Numbered from the stretch's first letter, positions 6,863 through 12,690 are shown. The stretch: 15,872 bases of DNA from Candidatus Saccharimonadota bacterium (GCA_009777365.1 WRLZ01000003.1:1-15872); one strand, 5' to 3'. Numbers and translations: made by a program. The notes: generated by a model not told the origin, from the letters alone.

Positions 6863-6966
6863 GCTGCTTCTTTTGCCTCATAAGGAGCAAAAGAAGTCAA
6901 CGATTCTGGCATTGTAGTGTGATACACTATTGTCGGTATTGTTGTGTCATGATTGGCGTTTGCCAC
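6859..6966 (-). CDS. Small element protein, 35 aa, GTG start
   Basis: A GTG at 6966, 7 bp after a strong ribosome site (AAAGGAG), opens a 35-codon frame: MANANHDTTIPTIVYHTT, then MPESLTSF and YEAKEAA. It is too short for standard gene finding and I do not recognise it. The strong ribosome site and its place behind an extended -10 promoter (7034-7042) support translation. It heads the leftward unit of the element, before the possible 55-aa ORF and tnpW. Confidence 0.45.
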   Translation of the reverse strand: MANANHDTTIPTIVYHTTMPESLTSFAPYEAKEAA

Positions 6967-7033
6967 GTTTTCGCTCCTTTCTTTGAATGTTGCAGAATGG
7001 AACAAAAGCCCCACACTCCGCAACTACACTGTA

Positions 7034-7042
7034 ATTATATCA
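7034..7042 (-). promoter_or_regulatory. Extended -10 promoter of the leftward element genes
   Basis: On the minus strand TGaTATAAT (7034-7042) is an extended -10. TTGACA (7049-7054) lies too close (9 bp) to serve as its -35. It drives the small ORF at 6966 and probably tnpW. A short hairpin (GTTGC...GCAAC) lies in the leader of about 60 nt. Confidence 0.45.
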
Positions 7043-7194
7043 CGGGTATGTCAATATCTGGGAGGATATTTTGACTATGCGGTCAATGGCTAATTCCGAA
7101 AAGACAGAGTAAAACAGATTAGGATATGTGCTTTAATGTACACGTTACATGAAGTCAAAAAGAGGCATGAAATTACAAAAAAGACTTGACAGGG

Positions 7195-7222
7195 TTGAAA
7201 ACATTCCCAAATATGCTACAAT
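7195..7222 (+). promoter_or_regulatory. Promoter of the 76-aa cargo gene
   Basis: A -35 TTGAAA (7195-7200) and an extended -10 TGcTACAAT (-10 at 7217-7222) are 16 bp apart. A TTGACA at 7186-7191 is 25 bp from the -10 and probably not used. It is divergent from the leftward element promoter, with a spacer of about 150 bp and no obvious operator. Confidence 0.6.
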
Positions 7223-7246
7223 AAAAGAACAAAGAAAGGTAATAAT

Positions 7247-7477
7247 ATGTCAAATTATATGGATAATAACGATAATGCCGAATGGAAAGTAAGTGATGAG
7301 AAGGTAGAACTTCATGTTCCGCACGGAGATCATTTTCACAAGCCTGATCTTACAAATGAAACACTTGATAGAATGTACAATGAGACAGGCAAGGCATTTG
7401 GGGAGGCACACGCTAGGCAGCATAACGAAGCGCATAATAAAAACGCAACGCCCAGCGACTCCGAGGTTACGCAATAA
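7247..7477 (+). CDS. Unknown 76-aa His- and Asp-rich protein (element cargo)
   Basis: The product (MSNYMDNNDNAEWKVSD..., ...SDSEVTQ) has no signal or membrane segment and is strongly hydrophilic. It carries a histidine-rich core, VELHVPHGDHFHKPD (21-35), and a second His-rich stretch, EAHARQHNEAHNKN (53-66). These could bind metal, but no family is recognised. AAAGG lies 8 bp upstream of the ATG and a good promoter lies just before it. It is the only rightward gene in the element and the only candidate for an accessory function. A 26-bp perfect palindrome follows 16 bp after the stop. Confidence 0.65.
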   Translation: MSNYMDNNDNAEWKVSDEKVELHVPHGDHFHKPDLTNETLDRMYNETGKAFGEAHARQHNEAHNKNATPSDSEVTQ

Positions 7478-7493
7478 CTAACACACCCCTCAA

Positions 7494-7519
7494 CCTATAT
7501 ATTATATATAATATATAGG
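7494..7519. repeat. Perfect 26-bp AT-rich palindrome
   Basis: CCTATATATTATA (7494-7506) is followed by its exact reverse complement (7507-7519) with no loop. It sits 17 bp after the stop of the 76-aa gene. It could terminate transcription, extrude as a cruciform, or bind a dimeric protein. No U-tract follows. Confidence 0.8.
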
Positions 7520-7673
7520 TCATTACCCTCTAGTGAATGTTTACCACACCAAATCCCTACGGCATAGGGCTTTGGCTATTGTAACTCTACTGTAACCGAC
7601 ACCGAAATAAAAGCTGGCTGGTTACAGAGAAGACACACTACACCTCGACTATTCTACATGACCCCAAACGATA

Positions 7674-7826
7674 CCAACCACGCCCGCCACGTTAGTAGCA
7701 TGAAACTCCCCATTTCTCCACGTTTTCTCAGAGCTAGAGGGGTCTCGGAATCTCCGAGACCCCTCTAGCTCAACGTGGTAGAAAAAAGTGTGGTGGGGAG
7801 TTGTAGTTCGTGGCGGGCGTGGTTGG
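7674..7826. repeat. Long imperfect inverted repeat, 153 bp
   Basis: The outer arms CCAACCACGCCCGCCACG (7674-7691) and their exact complement (7809-7826) enclose further pairing: ACTCCCC with GGGGAGT, CCACGTT with AACGTGG, and a perfect 19-bp stem GAGCTAGAGGGGTCTCGGA (7731-7749) with its complement (7753-7771) around a 3-nt loop ATC. No clear target duplication flanks it. It may be a folded MITE nested in the element, or a functional structure such as an origin. Confidence 0.85.
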
Positions 7827-7903
7827 AGTTATTTTATGGGTGTGTAATGTATTTGGGTGGGAATTTATGTAGTATGATAGATATTATTTAGATTTAATAT
7901 ATA

Positions 7904-7975
7904 CTTACTTTTTCTTTTCGATAGAGTGTATGTGCTATGGGGGAGCTTGGAGCAGAAGCCAAAAGAAAAAGTAAG
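7904..7975. repeat. 15-bp inverted repeat with 42-nt loop
   Basis: CTTACTTTTTCTTTT (7904-7918) is exactly complementary to 7961-7975. The 42-nt interval contains a GGGGGAGCTTGG stretch; GCTATGGGGGAG here resembles GCATAGGGGGAG near 8036. It could be a small structured RNA or a recombination accessory site. Confidence 0.7.
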
Positions 7976-8290
7976 ACAAAAAGAAAACGTAGAATGCTGG
8001 CTTTGGGTACTAAGGCGACAGGAGGCTTTGTGTGCTGCATAGGGGGAGATTGTTCATAGATTTGGGATAGTAAGGCATGGTTGCAGAAGTGAAGCGACAC
8101 AGGGGCTGACAATGCCTGTTATTTACTATATACTTAGAGTAGACAAACATCATAAGAAGATAAGGCGCTCCGCTAGGGAGCGCCTATTTGCGATATTCTA
8201 TCGCATGATTACAAGGGGGATAGTTTCTCTTTAGTATTTAATTGATTTATTCGCTAATTTTCCATACTGTTTTATCTGTAGTGAGCCATG

Positions 8291-8315
8291 CCCCCGACCA
8301 CTCAGAGGATTTAAG
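8291..8315 (-). pseudogene. FGE-like remnant, proximal part, cut off by the element
   Basis: Read on the minus strand it encodes LKSSEWSG and then enters the element at the CATGG core. It is 24 of 25 identical to the start of the homologous remnant at 9819-9843 (LKSSGWSGA). With the element removed it continues in frame into 4452-4316. The homology ends 5 bp from the -35 of the glycosyltransferase promoter. Confidence 0.6.
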
Positions 8316-8320
8316 GATGG

Positions 8321-8349
8321 TTGAATGGAGAGGGAGTTTGTGCTACAAT
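8321..8349 (+). promoter_or_regulatory. Promoter of the glycosyltransferase unit
   Basis: A -35 TTGAAT (8321-8326) and an extended -10 TGcTACAAT (-10 at 8344-8349) are 17 bp apart. The predicted start is near 8356. The mobile element ends only 30 bp upstream of the -35, so the promoter itself survived the insertion. Confidence 0.7.
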
Positions 8350-8377
8350 TGGAGTGTAAAACAGAAAGGAGTGCATG

Positions 8378-8488
8378 ATGGTAGAAGATGCAGCGGATAG
8401 TTATTATGGAGAGAATGATGACTATGATACAGATTTGGATATTAGTTTTTTGAAAGATGAAGACACGGCCAAAAAAGACGAGGCATAG
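8378..8488 (+). CDS. Small acidic leader protein, 36 aa
   Basis: After AAAGGAG (8365-8371) a 36-codon frame starts at the second of two adjacent ATGs (8378; 8375 is also in frame). The peptide (MVEDAADSYYGENDDYDTDL, ISFLKDEDTAKKDEA) is very acidic. It overlaps the first 32 bp of the glycosyltransferase ORF in another frame. The glycosyltransferase has no good ribosome site of its own, so this ORF probably serves translational coupling. It could also be an acidic partner of that enzyme's strongly basic N-terminus. No family recognised. Confidence 0.55.
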   Translation: MVEDAADSYYGENDDYDTDLDISFLKDEDTAKKDEA

Positions 8489-9665
8489 TTCTCGTAATCA
8501 GGGAAAATCGATTAGGGTGGCACTGGTAGTGCCACATGTTTTTATCAATCGTGATTTGCTCCCGAGGGTGATTTTTTCGCCGGGGCATTTGGCCCTAAAG
8601 CTGGCGGAGGGACTTGGAGAATTTGGTGTCGATGTAACATTATTTACGCCGGGTCCTGCCGATACTAAGCTACCGAATATCAACGCGGATATGTCGTATT
8701 TTGAGAAGGAACTTATGGGGCGTGGGTATGGCTATATGGAATTATTAAAGAAGCATCCTGCTACTTTTGTGGCGTTGGCGCGACAGGTGCAGGCCGAGCT
8801 GATGGCGAAGGTTTATGAAGTGGCGAATGATGGGGATTTTGATGTGGTGCATGTTTATACGAATGAAGAAGATATTGCGATGGTTTTTGCTGACTTTTGC
8901 CAGAAACCGGTGTTATTTACCCACCATGATCCGTTTAATTTTTTGATAAAATATAAGTCTGTGATGCCAAAATATAAGTATTTGAGTTGGATTTCGATGA
9001 GCCAATCTCAACGACTTGGTATGCCAGAGGATACGAATTGGGTGGCGAATATTCACCACGGGGTTGACCCAGATGATTATGTGCCGAGGTTTGAAACGGA
9101 TGGTGAAACGGAGGAGGATTATTTTGCGTTTGTCGGGAGGATTATTGAGCCGAAGGGGGTGCATTTGGCGATAGAGGCTGTGAAGTTATATAATAAGAAA
9201 AATCCCGAAAAGAAAACTAGGCTTAGAATTGCGGGGAAGCATTATAGCGACAGTAGTAAGGATAAGTATTGGTCGGAAGTTGTTGAGCCGTGTCTTGGGG
9301 AAGAGGTTGAATATGTAGGGTTTTTGCAAGGGAAAGAGCTGAATGATTTTTTGGCTAGGGCGAGGGCGCTTGTGGTGCCGTCGACTTTTTCGGAGCCTTT
9401 TGGGATGGTAACATTAGAGGCTCTGGCTTCGGCGACGCCGGTTATTGGGCTGTCGGTCGGTGCTACTTCGGAGATTATTGAGAATGGGAAAACAGGGTTT
9501 ATTATAATGGCGGAAGATGAAGCATCTCGCATTGGGGGGATTGCTGAGGCGATGGAGAGGGTATCGGAGATAGATCGGCGGGATTGTCGCAGGCATTTTG
9601 AGCAGAATTTTACTTTGGAGAAGATGATTCGTGAGCATGCGGAGTTGTACAAGTTTTATAAATAA
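8457..9665 (+). CDS. GT4-family (GT-B fold) glycosyltransferase
   Basis: The 402-aa protein transfers a sugar from a nucleotide-sugar donor to an unidentified acceptor, probably for cell-surface glycans. The N-terminal Rossmann domain begins IRVALVVPHVF (about 19-29), with an acceptor-side loop at FSPGHLALKLAEGL. The C-terminal domain begins FAFVGRIIEPKGVHLAIEA (about 223-241). The donor-binding E-x7-E motif is E313 and E321 in EPFGMVTLEALAS, followed by PVIGLSVGATSEII and GKTGFI. The first 18 residues are very basic and could bind the membrane surface. The start at 8457 lies within the small acidic ORF, and no alternative ATG precedes the conserved core. The gene ends 2 bp before an FGE-like remnant that runs on the opposite strand. 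Confidence 0.88.
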   Translation: MKTRPKKTRHSSRNQGKSIRVALVVPHVFINRDLLPRVIFSPGHLALKLAEGLGEFGVDVTLFTPGPADTKLPNINADMSYFEKELMGRGYGYMELLKKHPATFVALARQVQAELMAKVYEVANDGDFDVVHVYTNEEDIAMVFADFCQKPVLFTHHDPFNFLIKYKSVMPKYKYLSWISMSQSQRLGMPEDTNWVANIHHGVDPDDYVPRFETDGETEEDYFAFVGRIIEPKGVHLAIEAVKLYNKKNPEKKTRLRIAGKHYSDSSKDKYWSEVVEPCLGEEVEYVGFLQGKELNDFLARARALVVPSTFSEPFGMVTLEALASATPVIGLSVGATSEIIENGKTGFIIMAEDEASRIGGIAEAMERVSEIDRRDCRRHFEQNFTLEKMIREHAELYKFYK

Positions 9666-9667
9666 CC

Positions 9668-9843
9668 CCACGAAAACCAATATCTCCAGCGGGGACAGGA
9701 CCACCAGGTCCCCTGGCGGTCGCCTCTACTCCCGAGGTGGCACCCGAAGCACCTCCGCCGCGCGTAGACCACGGACCATTATTGCCAGAAGGATCCTCTA
9801 GGACAGACCAAGATAGTGCCCCCGACCACCCAGAGGATTTAAG
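9668..9843 (-). pseudogene. FGE-like C-terminal remnant or cassette
   Basis: On the minus strand the 176 bp encode LKSSGWSGALSWSVLED, then NNGPWSTRGGGASGA, SGVEA, PGGP and GDIGFRG, which aligns with the split remnant 8291-8315 + 4316-4452. The first 26 bases (CTTAAATCCTCTG-g/a-GTGGTCGGGGGC) and the last (GGTTTTCGTGG) are nearly identical in both copies, while the middle has diverged. There is no start codon. The frame is open upstream to the thyA TGA and runs on into the antisense of the glycosyltransferase. It fills the whole gap between the convergent glycosyltransferase and thyA genes. A stem GGGGAC/GTCCCC (9699-9721) within it might help terminate both. Confidence 0.55.
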
Positions 9844-9864
9844 ATGACTTTTCCTAGAGTGAGA

Positions 9865-10710
9865 TCAGATTATGACGATGGGGACTTTGATGGCTGGGTG
9901 GGATTTGTAGTTAATCACCTCAAAGTCGTCGAACTTGAAATCGTCGATGGTTTTTTGATCGCCGTGGATTTTTAGCTGGGAGAAGGGGAGGGGTTTTCTT
10001 TGCAATTGCTCTTTTGCGGCTTCGAGCTGGTTGGTGTATAGGTGTGCATCTCCGATGCTGATGACAAATTCTCGCGCTTCTAGTCCAGTGATTTTGGCAA
10101 TCATCATTAGTAATTGTGTGTACTGCGCGATATTGAAGGGTAGGCCCAGGAAGACGTCGCTGGCACGCTGATAGAGTTGCAAGTAGAGTTTGCCTTTGAT
10201 GACGTCGAGTTGGAACATGGTATGGCAAGGGGGGAGTCGCATTTCGCTAAGCTCTCCAGCGTTCCAGCCCGAGACGATAATGGCTTTGCTATTTGGGTTG
10301 TTCTTGACTTCGTCAATTGCCCACTGGAGTTGGTCGAACTCTGTTCCGTCGGGGCGTTTCCAGTGTCGCCACTGAACTCCGTAGATTCGTCCGAGGGTTC
10401 CTTCCTTGACGGAGCCGTCGTCTTGGAAGCCGTCCCAAATTTTCACGCCATTTTTATTCAAATATTCCGGGTTTTGGCATTTGCCGGAGATGAACCAGAG
10501 CATTTCGTGCGTCAAGGCCTTGAGCCCGAACATTTTTTTGGTGGTCATCAGTGGGAATCCGTAGCGTAGGTCAAAGCGAAGCTGAGCTCCGAAGACGGAC
10601 TTGATCGGAACGATGCCGCGGGTTTGTTTGGTTTTACCTTCCTTTAGGATGCGGGCTAGTAGTTCCAAGTATTGATACTCGGGGTGGACAGATTTCTTCT
10701 CTTTACTCAT
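9865..10710 (-). CDS. thyA: Thymidylate synthase
   Basis: ThyA methylates dUMP to dTMP with methylene-tetrahydrofolate. The 281-aa protein is full length and has all key residues: R31 for phosphate binding, EMLWFISG (69-76), W129 region, the catalytic C162 in LPPCHTMFQ, QRASD (181-185), GLPFN (189-193) and DAHLYTNQ (221-228). SGWN replaces the common SAWN (147-150). It ends ...IKVPIVII, the normal family end. AGGAGG lies 4 bp before the ATG, inside the end of the dCMP deaminase gene (8-bp overlap). The upstream deaminase supplies dUMP, so the pair forms a short dTMP pathway. Confidence 0.97.
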   Translation of the reverse strand: MSKEKKSVHPEYQYLELLARILKEGKTKQTRGIVPIKSVFGAQLRFDLRYGFPLMTTKKMFGLKALTHEMLWFISGKCQNPEYLNKNGVKIWDGFQDDGSVKEGTLGRIYGVQWRHWKRPDGTEFDQLQWAIDEVKNNPNSKAIIVSGWNAGELSEMRLPPCHTMFQLDVIKGKLYLQLYQRASDVFLGLPFNIAQYTQLLMMIAKITGLEAREFVISIGDAHLYTNQLEAAKEQLQRKPLPFSQLKIHGDQKTIDDFKFDDFEVINYKSHPAIKVPIVII

Positions 10711-11593
10711 TATACCTCCTATATTTTATCCCAGCCCTGCTAAATAAATTATACCCGTAGTCGTCGCCGTAGTCAAGTTCGTAGACTACTTCCTTGATGC
10801 CAGCGTAGAGGATGTTTTTGGCGCAGTGGGGGCAGGGAAAAGTTTGCATGTATAGTGTTGCGCCTTTTGCCTTTGGGCCTGCTTCCATCAGGGCTGCGGT
10901 TTCGGCGTGGACTGTGTCGTATTTTGAGCTATCACCTGGGGGAGATTTGTGTTTTTCTCGCTCGAGGCCGTGGTGCCAGGCGTAGGTTTCGTAGGGGACT
11001 ACTGTGTTGTGGGCGAGGGCGATTATTTTGTTGTCTTTTACTACTGCGGCTGCGGTTTGGAAATCGGTGATGAAGGCTTTACTGGCTTCTTTTTTGATAA
11101 TTTCTTGCAGGCTGGGGTCAGATAGACGAGAATCGGTCAAGAGATCTTCACGGCCGCTAGTCTCTTGACGCGATTCTGTCTGTTTAACTTTATCCGCAAA
11201 ATCTTTAGCTTCCTGCTCGTCGACGAATGGGGATTCGTAGCGGATTTCGGCGCCTTTTGATATAATGGCGTCGCATTCTGGGCGGAGGTGGAAGCTGCGG
11301 TGGAAGGAGCCGTTGATGATGATGGCGCGGTTGAAGTCTAGTTGGTTTATCATGTCTACTCCGTCTGATTGAGGGTATTCTACTACTGTGAGACGGCCGC
11401 CGGATTTGGCGGCTAGGTTCTTGACGAAGTCGCCTTGGAGGGTTTTGAATTGGGGTTGATTCTCGAAGCCGGCAATATATTTCTCATGAGCGATGCCGAA
11501 AGTAACTTTGCCTCGGGGAAGGTATTTTTTAAGGAGGCTCTTGATTCTCGCTTGGCTCATTTCTCGGGGTGCTAGGACAAAATACTTATTCAT
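10703..11593 (-). CDS. Two-domain protein with C-terminal dCMP deaminase
   Basis: The C-terminal domain (about 165-296) is a zinc-dependent cytidine/deoxycytidylate deaminase: H229-A-E231 (VHAETAAL) and C254-P-H-C257 (FPCPHCAKNILYAGI) are the zinc ligands and catalytic glutamate. The product dUMP feeds ThyA, whose gene overlaps by 8 bp. The N-terminal domain (about 1-125) begins FVLAPREMSQARIKSLLKKY and has an alternating strand-helix pattern ending RYESPFV; I do not recognise it. The linker (about 138-159) is encoded by a 64-bp palindrome (11119-11182) that looks like an in-frame insertion. The start overlaps the HIT gene by 8 bp, indicating translational coupling. At 296 aa it is about twice the usual length of a dCMP deaminase. 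Confidence 0.85.
   Translation of the reverse strand: MNKYFVLAPREMSQARIKSLLKKYLPRGKVTFGIAHEKYIAGFENQPQFKTLQGDFVKNLAAKSGGRLTVVEYPQSDGVDMINQLDFNRAIIINGSFHRSFHLRPECDAIISKGAEIRYESPFVDEQEAKDFADKVKQTESRQETSGREDLLTDSRLSDPSLQEIIKKEASKAFITDFQTAAAVVKDNKIIALAHNTVVPYETYAWHHGLEREKHKSPPGDSSKYDTVHAETAALMEAGPKAKGATLYMQTFPCPHCAKNILYAGIKEVVYELDYGDDYGYNLFSRAGIKYRRYNE
11119..11182. repeat. In-frame palindromic sequence in the deaminase linker
   Basis: Arms 11119-11143 (containing AGAATCGGTCAAGAG) and 11162-11182 (CTCTTGACGCGATTCT) pair almost completely, with one bulge in the inner 15 bp and a looser outer CAGA/TCTG, around an 18-nt loop (ATCTTCACGGCCGCTAGT). It encodes residues 138-159, between two folded domains, without breaking the frame. 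Confidence 0.7.
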
Positions 11594-12110
11594 ACTTGTC
11601 GGAAAACCTTTTGCTGAGTTTTTGCAGTTTGTCGTGTTTGTTTTTGTAAAGATTGGAGTTTTCTGCGGGGGTGTGCTTTAGTTTGCGATAATTCCAAACG
11701 GATAGGTCTGGTTCGTCGAAGGGTATGACTTGGAAGTGGATATGGTCGGGGACGGTGGCTTGGGAGGTGACGCCGTCTTTTTGGACGTATTGAACACTCT
11801 TGATGCCATGGACTTCTCGGATGATCTTCTTGGCTAGGTACATGAATTTGCGGATGGTCTCCCATTCTTCAGTGGTTAGATCCTTGACTGAGCGTACGTG
11901 ACGGCGGGGGACTATGAGAATATGGCCGTCGATGTAGGCGTATAATGGTACGGTCATGACTACGCCGTTTTCTTCATGGAAGACGTATTTGTCGTTCATT
12001 TCGCAAAAGCAGCATTTTCCGACGGTTTGCCAGATGTTGTCGTATTTGCCGGTTATACGAGCGTCGCGGTAGTTGGCTTGTTTCTGTTCCTCTGTAAAAT
12101 CCTTTGCCAT
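11586..12110 (-). CDS. HIT-superfamily hydrolase/transferase
   Basis: The 174-aa protein has the histidine-triad signature H123-I-H125-F-Q127 in PDHIHFQVIP. The third His of HxHxH is Gln, as in the Ap4A phosphorylase/GalT branch, so it may be a nucleotidyl transferase or phosphorylase rather than a Hint-type hydrolase. A CCFC cluster (33-36) and DGHILIVPRRHVRS (61-74) are the usual N-terminal features; the Cys may bind zinc. The C-terminal 35 residues are basic and probably helical. It starts one base after the stop of the nucleotidyltransferase gene with AAGGAG upstream, and overlaps the deaminase by 8 bp, so all four genes form one operon. Its nucleotide substrate is not known. Confidence 0.85.
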   Translation of the reverse strand: MAKDFTEEQKQANYRDARITGKYDNIWQTVGKCCFCEMNDKYVFHEENGVVMTVPLYAYIDGHILIVPRRHVRSVKDLTTEEWETIRKFMYLAKKIIREVHGIKSVQYVQKDGVTSQATVPDHIHFQVIPFDEPDLSVWNYRKLKHTPAENSNLYKNKHDKLQKLSKRFSDKYE

Positions 12111-12111
12111 G

Positions 12112-12660
12112 TTACTCCTTGAGGGGGTCCTTGCGGTATTGCATAAAATCTTTTAGAATATCTGAAAGGGAGCCGCCGATGGCGCGGGCTACGATGGCCG
12201 AGGTGGAGATTCTGCTGGATTGCCGGTCGACAACTTCTACTCTTCCACCATATTTCACCACGGTCTTATACTCCTTGGAGTTTTTGTAATCTGCGGCCCA
12301 GTCTTCGCGAACGGTCATGTAGACGTCTGGCTTCAGGAGGCCGAGGGAGGGTTGGCAGCTGGGTTCCGGTACGATGGTTACGAAGTCTACGGCGCGGAGA
12401 TATGTCAAGACTTCGGCTCGGGCTTTTTCTCCGAGGATTGGCTTGTTCGGGCCCTTGACTCGGCTGATGGCTTTGTCGCCGACGACTCCGACGACTAGTA
12501 TGTCGCCGAGCTTTTTGCCTTCTTCCAAGTAACGACACTGTCCGGCATGAATCAAGTCCCAAGAACCTGCTGTGAAGACAATGCGTTTGCCACTTTCGCG
12601 GAGCTTTTCACCAAGCTCCATCAAGTCGCTCTGTCCCACCAGACGCTTTTTCCAACTCAT
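12112..12660 (-). CDS. HxGH-type nucleotidyltransferase (RfaE domain II/cytidylyltransferase-like)
   Basis: The 182-aa protein has the RfaE-D2-like layout: a helix with RLVGQSDLMELGEKLRESG, the strand VFTAGSWDLIHAGQCRYLEEGKKLGD (28-53), VVGVVGDKAISRVKGPNKP (58-73), a helix RAEVLTYLRAVDFV (81-94), and ISTSAIV (151-157) for ISSTxIR. The second His of the ATP/CTP-binding HxGH is Gln41 (HAGQ), a notable change. It may activate a sugar phosphate or alcohol phosphate with a nucleotide. The ORF opens at 12768, but the ATG at 12660 begins the conserved part and has GGAGG 5 bp upstream. That ribosome site can pair with an upstream CUUCCG, so initiation may be regulated. First gene of the operon leading to thyA. 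Confidence 0.8.
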   Translation of the reverse strand: MSWKKRLVGQSDLMELGEKLRESGKRIVFTAGSWDLIHAGQCRYLEEGKKLGDILVVGVVGDKAISRVKGPNKPILGEKARAEVLTYLRAVDFVTIVPEPSCQPSLGLLKPDVYMTVREDWAADYKNSKEYKTVVKYGGRVEVVDRQSSRISTSAIVARAIGGSLSDILKDFMQYRKDPLKE

Positions 12661-12664
12661 GTTT

Positions 12665-12690
12665 CCTCCGTAATTTATCTGCTGCGGAAG
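12665..12690 (-). promoter_or_regulatory. Ribosome-site-sequestering hairpin in the operon leader
   Basis: On the minus strand CTTCCG (12685-12690) can form six pairs (one G-U) with the ribosome site CGGAGG (12665-12670) across a 14-nt loop. AATTAC occurs twice just beside these segments, and an upstream GTAATT could pair with either copy, so alternative folds are possible. Confidence 0.4.

Larger units (their letters stand above)
7520..8262. other. Non-coding, hairpin-rich right arm of the element
   Basis: No convincing gene is seen. Successive foldable segments are: CCAAAtCCCTA...TAGGGcTTTGG (7549-7575); CTGTAACC (7590-7597) with GGTTACAG (7620-7627); a long inverted repeat (7674-7826); a 15-bp stem (7904-7918 with 7961-7975); AGGCGCTCC/GGAGCGCCT (8163-8185), which looks like a terminator stem; and GCGATA/TATCGC (8191-8205). 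A 72-aa ORF on the minus strand (7894-8112) is probably accidental. The density of secondary structure suggests an origin of transfer, single-strand origin or structured RNA, but nothing identifies which. Confidence 0.6.
4453..8290. mobile_element. Small integrative element of the TnpX/TndX serine-recombinase type
   Basis: A block of about 3.83 kb is bounded by imperfect 25-bp terminal inverted repeats: CATGGCTCACTAC then CCATAAAACAGT on the left (4454-4478), mirrored at the right end (8266-8290), with 23 of 25 matching. CCATG is present at both ends (4453-4457 and 8286-8290) and is the likely crossover core. The recombinase gene abuts the left end, followed rightward by a TnpW-like gene, small ORFs, a 76-aa gene with its own promoter, and about 0.8 kb of hairpin-rich DNA. 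No relaxase, replication gene or resistance gene is present. It has interrupted an FGE-like remnant, whose frame is restored when the block is removed. An exact copy of its left end lies inverted at 1-111. Recombinase plus TnpW points to a Firmicutes origin related to Tn4451/Tn5397-type elements. Confidence 0.8.

Noticed and set aside
6763-7074. 103-aa ORF on plus, Cys-rich
   Set aside because: Antisense to two small minus-strand ORFs with a better ribosome site and promoter; no ribosome site of its own.
7894-8112. 72-aa minus ORF with a hydrophobic stretch
   Set aside because: No ribosome site or promoter; the stretch arises from the antisense of an A/G-rich stem region.
4316-9843. The two FGE-like remnants as template and variable repeats of a diversity-generating retroelement
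   Set aside because: Their differences are not confined to adenines and include length changes, and there is no reverse transcriptase in the window.
9843-9867. Readthrough of the thyA TGA into the FGE-like remnant, which is in the same frame
   Set aside because: ThyA ends at the normal family length. In-frame placement has a one-in-three chance, and nothing else suggests TGA recoding.
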